NCBI RefSeq assembly: GCF_003285015.1
Contig: NZ_QMFB01000012.1
Coordinates: 124,001-188,000 of the forward strand
DNA: 64,000 nucleotides
Source: Paenibacillus contaminans
GTDB lineage: Bacteria; Bacillota; Bacilli; Paenibacillales; NBRC-103111
Direction of reading: 5' to 3'
This document shows positions 59,791 through 64,000 of this stretch, one piece after another; position 1 is the first letter of the stretch, and each line of letters opens with the position of its first letter. Made by a program: the position numbers and the translations under genes. The notes under the pieces are model-generated. The model was given only the letters and a program-made list of their open reading frames with translations, made no database searches and was not told the origin of the DNA.

Positions 59791-60480
59791 ATGGGACATA
59801 TCCTAATTATCGATGACGAACCCGAAATTCGTACGTTAATTCGCATCCACATGGAACGGGCGGGCTTCCAAGTCATGGAGGCGGAATCCGGTCGGAAAGC
59901 AATTGAACGGATGCAGGAGCATCATATCGAGCTCTTGATTTTGGACTTGATGATGGACGACGGGGACGGCATTATGGTACTTCGTTATTTACAAGAAAAT
60001 AATTTGCAACCCATCGTTATCGCACTTAGCGCTAGAAGAGAAGTGCAGGACAAGATTGCTACCCTCAGTCTGGGAGCCGTTGATTATGTGACAAAGCCAT
60101 TTAGTCCGTTAGAGTTACTTGCTCGGGTTCAAGCACAATTAAGAAGGCAGCATCCCCATGCGACTCATCAATCTGAAATCATACGATTAAATCATTTGGT
60201 TCTTGATGTAGATAATTTAGTTCTGCATAATGACGGGAAACCTTGCGATTTAACTCCCGTTGAGTGCGAGCTTCTGAAATTTTTTATGCAAAACCCCGAT
60301 CGCGCCCTCACCAAAAGGGAAATATACAAACACATTTGGCTGCATGAAAACTACGATGATAACAACTTGAGCGTATTTATTAGCCGGCTCCGCAAAGTAC
60401 TCGAAAGCTCTTCCGGCTCTCAATATTACCTTCAAACCGTTCGTGGCGTCGGATATCGCTTTTCGGGAGAGCGACGATGA
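59791..60480 (+). CDS. Response regulator, OmpR/PhoB class
   Basis: A 229-residue regulator. The receiver has acidic Asp8/Asp9, phospho-acceptor Asp52 (LLILDLMMDDGDG) and a conserved Lys in YVTKPFSPLEL. The C-terminal winged helix includes LTPVECELLKFFMQNPDRALTKREIYKHIW and RGVGYRF. An ATG at 59787 is in another frame. It overlaps the kinase gene by 4 bp (ATGA). The direct repeat upstream suggests autoregulation. No transporter or target gene adjoins, so its stimulus is unknown. Confidence 0.92.
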   Translation: MGHILIIDDEPEIRTLIRIHMERAGFQVMEAESGRKAIERMQEHHIELLILDLMMDDGDGIMVLRYLQENNLQPIVIALSARREVQDKIATLSLGAVDYVTKPFSPLELLARVQAQLRRQHPHATHQSEIIRLNHLVLDVDNLVLHNDGKPCDLTPVECELLKFFMQNPDRALTKREIYKHIWLHENYDDNNLSVFISRLRKVLESSSGSQYYLQTVRGVGYRFSGERR

Positions 60481-61883
60481 AGAATCCCACTAGGATATGG
60501 CTCATCATGCTAATAAGCATCGTTATCAGCTTGCTTTTGTTTGTTTGGCTTTTACTATTATCAGGTAAAGTTTGGGATACTGGTTATGATTTAAATACGC
60601 TGAATGCGGTCTCGCAAGAGATGCTGAATGCGATTGAACAACAAAACACATATGAGAAGAATGAAATCCAGCCGATATTGGATCAGTTTCATATCCGCCA
60701 TCCTGCTCTTCGATTTGAATGGATTTCTTCGGACGGATCAACGCTCTACGATACTTATGGTGAGACGCACAAATACAGCTTTGAACAATTGGCGGATCGC
60801 TTTATTAATATGCCGAACAACCTTTGGGGCGAAGATAAACCGATTACGCTTGCCTATTCCGCGAATAAGAACGGACAGCCTTATTACTTATTACTGAGTT
60901 TATCTAGCGATGCTATGAAACAAGGACAGTTGTACTTTTTTGTTCGAACATTTAAGGCACTCTATTCTTGGGTTCTGCCGTTGCTGTTATCTTTCTTTGT
61001 GCCCTATTTTCTGTCCTTGTGGCTTTTCTCCTCGGTCAATCGACGGATCGGCAAGCTCAACCAAGCGCTTAATCAGGTCAATATCCGAAGCGATGCGATC
61101 GTACTCGAGGATAAGTCCAAGGATGAAATCGGTCAGCTTACCCGTCACTACAATTCGATGGCGCAGAGGATTCGGAGACAGGCTGATGAAATCGAGCAAT
61201 TCGAAAATGGGCGCAAGCTGCTGCTTTCTAATCTATCTCACGATTTGCGAACACCATTAACGATGATCCTTGGCTACGCCGAAACCATTCATGCCGGTTT
61301 ATATAGTGACGAAAACGAACTGCGGACCAGCTCGAAAGTCATTTTGCAACGATCCCGTTATATGGACAAACTGCTGGATCAATTGTTAGACATCGCACGG
61401 CTCGATGGGGATACGCTTGAGATTCATCTCGCGCCGCATAACTTGTCTGAAATAATGCGAAAAATTGCCGCCGACTACATGTTATTTTTAGATGGGCAAA
61501 GCTTTTCGGTTGAAGTCGATATCCCCGATGAGGATGTTCAGGCGGTTATCGATGCGTCTCTTATTGAACGTGCTGTACGCAACTTAATGGACAACGCGAT
61601 TCGCTATGGAAATGAAGGGCATTTCCTTGGAATAGGGCTCGTTGAAGAAGGCGATGTTGTGTGCATAATCGTTAAGGACAAAGGCAGAGGAATTGCTCCT
61701 GAGGATCACAAATTCATCTTTGAACGGTTCTACCGTGTCGGCGGGGGAAGAAAAGGCGAGGGGCTCGGTATCGGACTTTCGATTGTCAAGGAAATCGTTG
61801 AATCACATCAAGGCCATATCCAGTTGATAAGTACTCCCCATGTAGAAACCTTGTTCCTGATAAGGCTCCCCAAAAATAAATGA
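60477..61883 (+). CDS. Sensor histidine kinase (HAMP, HisKA, HATPase)
   Basis: A 468-residue membrane kinase. TM1 (about 8-30), an extracytoplasmic sensing domain (about 31-160) and TM2 (about 163-185) precede HAMP (about 185-240). The HisKA box has His255 in SNLSHDLRTPLTMILGYAE. The ATPase has VRNLMDNAIRYG (N box), DKGRGIAPED (G1) and GEGLGIGLSIV (G2). It is a typical EnvZ/PhoR-class partner of the regulator it overlaps. Confidence 0.92.
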   Translation: MKNPTRIWLIMLISIVISLLLFVWLLLLSGKVWDTGYDLNTLNAVSQEMLNAIEQQNTYEKNEIQPILDQFHIRHPALRFEWISSDGSTLYDTYGETHKYSFEQLADRFINMPNNLWGEDKPITLAYSANKNGQPYYLLLSLSSDAMKQGQLYFFVRTFKALYSWVLPLLLSFFVPYFLSLWLFSSVNRRIGKLNQALNQVNIRSDAIVLEDKSKDEIGQLTRHYNSMAQRIRRQADEIEQFENGRKLLLSNLSHDLRTPLTMILGYAETIHAGLYSDENELRTSSKVILQRSRYMDKLLDQLLDIARLDGDTLEIHLAPHNLSEIMRKIAADYMLFLDGQSFSVEVDIPDEDVQAVIDASLIERAVRNLMDNAIRYGNEGHFLGIGLVEEGDVVCIIVKDKGRGIAPEDHKFIFERFYRVGGGRKGEGLGIGLSIVKEIVESHQGHIQLISTPHVETLFLIRLPKNK

Positions 61884-61887
61884 AGCC

Positions 61888-62008
61888 AAGGATAAACGAC
61901 TTCGCCGTCCTAAACGCTTTCGAAAAAAGCGACTTCGTAAGCATACGCTTGAGGACTGGGGCGTTTACCGGGAAATCGAACAATCAGCGGAGATATACTT
62001 TCTGAGCT
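61888..62008 (+). repeat. Dispersed intergenic structured repeat, copy A
   Basis: The longest copy: AAGGATAAACGACTTCGCCG, a nested stem (GTCCT with AGGAC, plus AAGC-rich inner hairpins), the closing CGTTTA, then CCGGGAAATCGAACAATC and CGGAGATATACTTTCTGAG. The 3' block matches copy C almost base for base. It begins 5 bases past the kinase stop. Confidence 0.65.
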
Positions 62009-62014
62009 TTTAAC

Positions 62015-62058
62015 AAAAGACTGTCCACAGGCAGCATGCTGCCTGCGGACAGTCTTTT
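62015..62058. terminator. Strong intrinsic terminator
   Basis: AAAAGACTGTCC pairs with GGACAGTCTTTT, then one mismatch, then CAGGCAGC with GCTGCCTG. It serves the two-component operon. Confidence 0.85.
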
Positions 62059-62107
62059 CTGTATTGCGTTGGACATATTTCACTAATCAATTAGCAACAA
62101 GCCTTAC

Positions 62108-62308
62108 TTAATATTGGCCTTTAATTACAAAAAACGAGCCCCGAATGGTCCCCGCCAGTTTAGATTTTTGCCTTGCAAACTTAAACTTCCCTAACTCCTC
62201 CGGTACCTCCATCCCCTCAGAAAGCTTAAAACCAACAGCCTGCTTCTTAGGGTCATCAACCGTATACATGACATTAAGCCCAAGGCCATCCTCATAGAAA
62301 ATTAAACG
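62108..62308 (-). pseudogene. 3' remnant of an unidentified gene
   Basis: An open frame of 66 codons ending in TAA at 62108 and preceded by two in-frame stops at about 62309-62320. It reads FYEDGLGLNVMYTVDDPKK, then FKLSEGMEVPEELGKFKFAR, then GTIRGSFFVIKGQY, a well-formed C-terminal domain with no credible start. The only internal ATG (62269) has no RBS. It starts right after the methyltransferase stop, so a deletion probably joined the two. The family was not recognised. Confidence 0.45.
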
Positions 62309-62339
62309 TTACGGCTATTTAAACCCATCTTCTCCAACC

Positions 62340-62942
62340 TTACTTTTGGGAATCAAGAATAAACATAGATGCATCGTGTCCCATGAATATTTTACTTCCA
62401 GCGTAAAACGTTTTGGATTGAATATCCCTATACCCTATTTGAGTCATCATGTCGGTTAGTTCTGCTTGAATAAATCCGTTATGAACGAGATCCGAGACTA
62501 CGTTTTCATTCTTATCGAAATCTACGATCAGTAAATGTCCTCCTTCATTCAGAACATCGAATAATCTTGATAAAACGGATTCGACATCATGAATATGCAG
62601 TAGAACCTGAGCCATGAAAATATAGTCGACTTGTAAATCCGACAGACCTTCCTTTTCAAAATCAAAGCATAATGTATCTGCATTCTGAATATTGAAATCG
62701 GAAATTTTTTGCTTGATCTGATTGATCATGTTTTGGGATGTATCCATGAAAAGTACAGAATGAAAATCGTTTAACAAGTTTATGCCGACAAGACCGGTTC
62801 CGCACCCAAAATCAATAGCATTTTTGCTCTTAGCGTCAACTAAATAATCACGAATGGCACCTGACGATACCTTGGCAATCTCAATTCTTTCAGGCGTGTC
62901 ATACATGTCAGCTATCATCTCAAATTTATCTGTATTCCCCAT
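62340..62942 (-). CDS. Class I SAM-dependent methyltransferase
   Basis: A 200-residue enzyme. The SAM-binding motif I is AIDFGCGTGLVGINLL (about 42-57), the acidic loop LFMDTSQNMI (motif II), and VDYIFMAQVLLHIHDVESVL (motif IV region) precedes GGHLLIVDFDK (motif post-IV). The substrate is unknown. ATG 62942 is preferred over ATG 62948 because AGGAG is then 8 bases away. It follows the AraC gene on the same strand with a 57-bp gap. Confidence 0.88.
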   Translation of the reverse strand: MGNTDKFEMIADMYDTPERIEIAKVSSGAIRDYLVDAKSKNAIDFGCGTGLVGINLLNDFHSVLFMDTSQNMINQIKQKISDFNIQNADTLCFDFEKEGLSDLQVDYIFMAQVLLHIHDVESVLSRLFDVLNEGGHLLIVDFDKNENVVSDLVHNGFIQAELTDMMTQIGYRDIQSKTFYAGSKIFMGHDASMFILDSQK

Positions 62943-62999
62943 TCGCATCTCTCCTGTTTTTAACGATATGGACTTGTTGGAATGGAATTTGGTGATTCC

Positions 63000-63794
63000 T
63001 TAATTTTTCCTCTTTTCCGAATTTATATGCGACATGTATTCATACGCCGTTGTTCCATATATGCTTTTAAAGTGTTTGTTTAAATGTGTTAAATCTACAA
63101 AACCACAAGCTGCTACTGCAGAATAGATGTCTCTATTTTTTTCGATTAGCTGCTTGGCACGTTCAATTTTGCAGTTAAGGAAATATTGGTAAGGCGAAAT
63201 TCCGGTATGAGCCTTGAATACCCGGATAAACTGAAATTTCGATAGTTGAATCTCTTTGCATATCTCGTCAAGTTTTAGCACCTGTTCTAGGTTGGAATGA
63301 AGCATATCCTTTGCTTTTCGAATTAGCGCGTCTTCCTTCTTATCGTCAGTCGAAAGCTTGGTTTGTATGAGATTATCCGTAAGGGATAAAAATAATTCGC
63401 TACAGTAGGCTTCGTCCTTGTCCTTCAATATGGCGTCGGCAAGGATCAATATACGTTTTTCCAATCGAACATCGTATACAACCGGTTTGGCAAACTGTAA
63501 GATATCCTTTTTCTCTATTGACTCCGTAAGCAATTGGGGCTTTATATAAAGCATGACATAATCCAACCCCGTCTTATCATGCGCCATTCCGTCATGGGCC
63601 TGTTCCGGGCTAAAAAGCATAACGCCGTTCGGATAGGATAATTGGATGCTGCCCTCTAAAGTATACTCTTGAATCCCGCGTAACGTAACGCCTATGGCAT
63701 ACTCTTGATGAGCATGCTTTTTATAAGTAAAATCAGTCATACTTGCGGACAGCGCCGTAATTCCGCTGGATTTCTTATAAAGAAAATTGTTCAT
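63000..63794 (-). CDS. AraC-family transcriptional regulator (LysE-linked type)
   Basis: A 264-residue regulator. The N-terminal AraC_binding cupin (about 15-100) has HAHQEYAIGVTLRGIQEYTLEG and GVMLFSPEQAHDG. The C-terminal double HTH (about 165-258) has LEQVLKLDEICKEIQLSKFQFIRVFKAHTGISPYQYFLNCKIERAKQL and SAVAACGFVDLTHLNKHFKSIYG. GAGGGG precedes ATG 63794. The upstream gene on the same strand is a LysE exporter end, a pairing seen for amino-acid export control. Confidence 0.88.
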   Translation of the reverse strand: MNNFLYKKSSGITALSASMTDFTYKKHAHQEYAIGVTLRGIQEYTLEGSIQLSYPNGVMLFSPEQAHDGMAHDKTGLDYVMLYIKPQLLTESIEKKDILQFAKPVVYDVRLEKRILILADAILKDKDEAYCSELFLSLTDNLIQTKLSTDDKKEDALIRKAKDMLHSNLEQVLKLDEICKEIQLSKFQFIRVFKAHTGISPYQYFLNCKIERAKQLIEKNRDIYSAVAACGFVDLTHLNKHFKSIYGTTAYEYMSHINSEKRKN

Positions 63795-63819
63795 TCCAAT
63801 CCCCTCATTCTAAGCGTCT

Positions 63820-64000
63820 CTACATCCAAATCATGGCCGCAGCATAAACGAGAGATAAAGCCATTAATGCTTTAAATGTCTTGTTATACTTCTCTAGGAA
63901 CGCCTTAAAAATCGTACCGAAAAGCACCCACGTCATAAAGGCTAAAAATCCGATTCCTGTGATGACCATAATGCTTATTGCCATCGCTGTGCTTGAACGA
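63820..64000 (-). CDS. LysE-family translocator (C-terminal end, partial)
   Basis: The frame enters from the right edge and stops at 63820. The visible 59 residues form two hydrophobic helices: ITGIGFLAFMTWVLFGTIF and a final FKALMALSLVYAAAMIWM. This resembles the last segments of LysE/RhtB amino-acid exporters. It ends 25 bp before the AraC gene, so both probably share a transcript. Confidence 0.6.
   Translation of the reverse strand, partial: RSSTAMAISIMVITGIGFLAFMTWVLFGTIFKAFLEKYNKTFKALMALSLVYAAAMIWM

Overview
The window looks like chromosome of a Gram-positive, endospore-former-type Firmicute of the Paenibacillaceae (Paenibacillus or Cohnella-like). The grounds are strong AGGAGG ribosome binding sites, S-layer-homology (SLH) surface proteins, a CcpA-type cre site, an MsmX/UgpC-type sugar ATPase, DUF5696, DUF4386 and DinB proteins, and a linearmycin-resistance-like LnrJKLMN set. 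No rRNA, tRNA, CRISPR array, prophage or insertion sequence was recognised.

Layout. 1-2.4 kb: NAD salvage pair (nadR-like, pnuC) diverging from an aldo/keto reductase. 2.5-7.2 kb: an export/resistance locus in which a MarR regulator with two perfect palindromic operators diverges from a UvrA-like ABC protein and an MFS pump. 7.2-13.1 kb: single genes (sigma-factor remnant, DUF4386 membrane protein with a class II CRP/FNR-type promoter, Crp/Fnr regulator, Ldh2-family dehydrogenase, XRE regulator, Mqo, an AT-rich orphan).

13.4-35.9 kb is the centrepiece: an AraC-family regulator diverging from a GC-rich 21 kb carbohydrate locus. The first unit encodes four cytoplasmic enzymes: a xylose-isomerase-like epimerase, a NagB-like protein with an altered active site, a PIG-L deacetylase and a Gfo/Idh/MocA dehydrogenase. 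The second unit encodes a lipoprotein solute-binding protein, a Tat-type pectate-lyase-3 beta-helix protein, one MsmX-like ATPase, a 984-residue solute-binding protein with N-terminal carbohydrate-binding-like modules and no lipobox, permease pair 1, an NHL-propeller/TPR membrane protein, a Yip1 protein, a DUF5696 protein, permease pair 2 and a second Gfo/Idh/MocA dehydrogenase. Both units start from the same promoter design: an ungapped alignment of more than 80 bp, with TGCA-type direct repeats exactly 33 bp apart and the same distance to a TATGAT -10 box. They are probably one regulon of the adjacent AraC protein. The second promoter also has a near-consensus cre site. The simplest reading is a dedicated system for cleaving, importing and catabolising an unidentified, possibly N-acetylated or uronic, glycan.

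35.9-45.8 kb: DinB protein, an LnrJKLMN-like two-component/ABC-2 module, an LRR protein with an unknown partner, a TMEM175-type channel (probably starting at CTG) and an MGT-type glycosyltransferase. 46-59.5 kb: two SLH surface proteins (one with nine cadherin-like repeats, some duplicated at DNA level), an ECF sigma factor fused to a large C-terminal domain, immunity-like orphans, and a carboxy(nor)spermidine operon behind a 760 bp leader ending in a terminator. 59.6-64 kb: an OmpR/HK two-component pair, a gene remnant, a methyltransferase, an AraC regulator and the end of a LysE-family exporter. A structured intergenic repeat (TAAACG ... CGTTTA) occurs three times, at about 28.5, 57.3 and 61.9 kb.

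All calls come from reading the sequence. Family names rest on recognised motifs, not on database searches.
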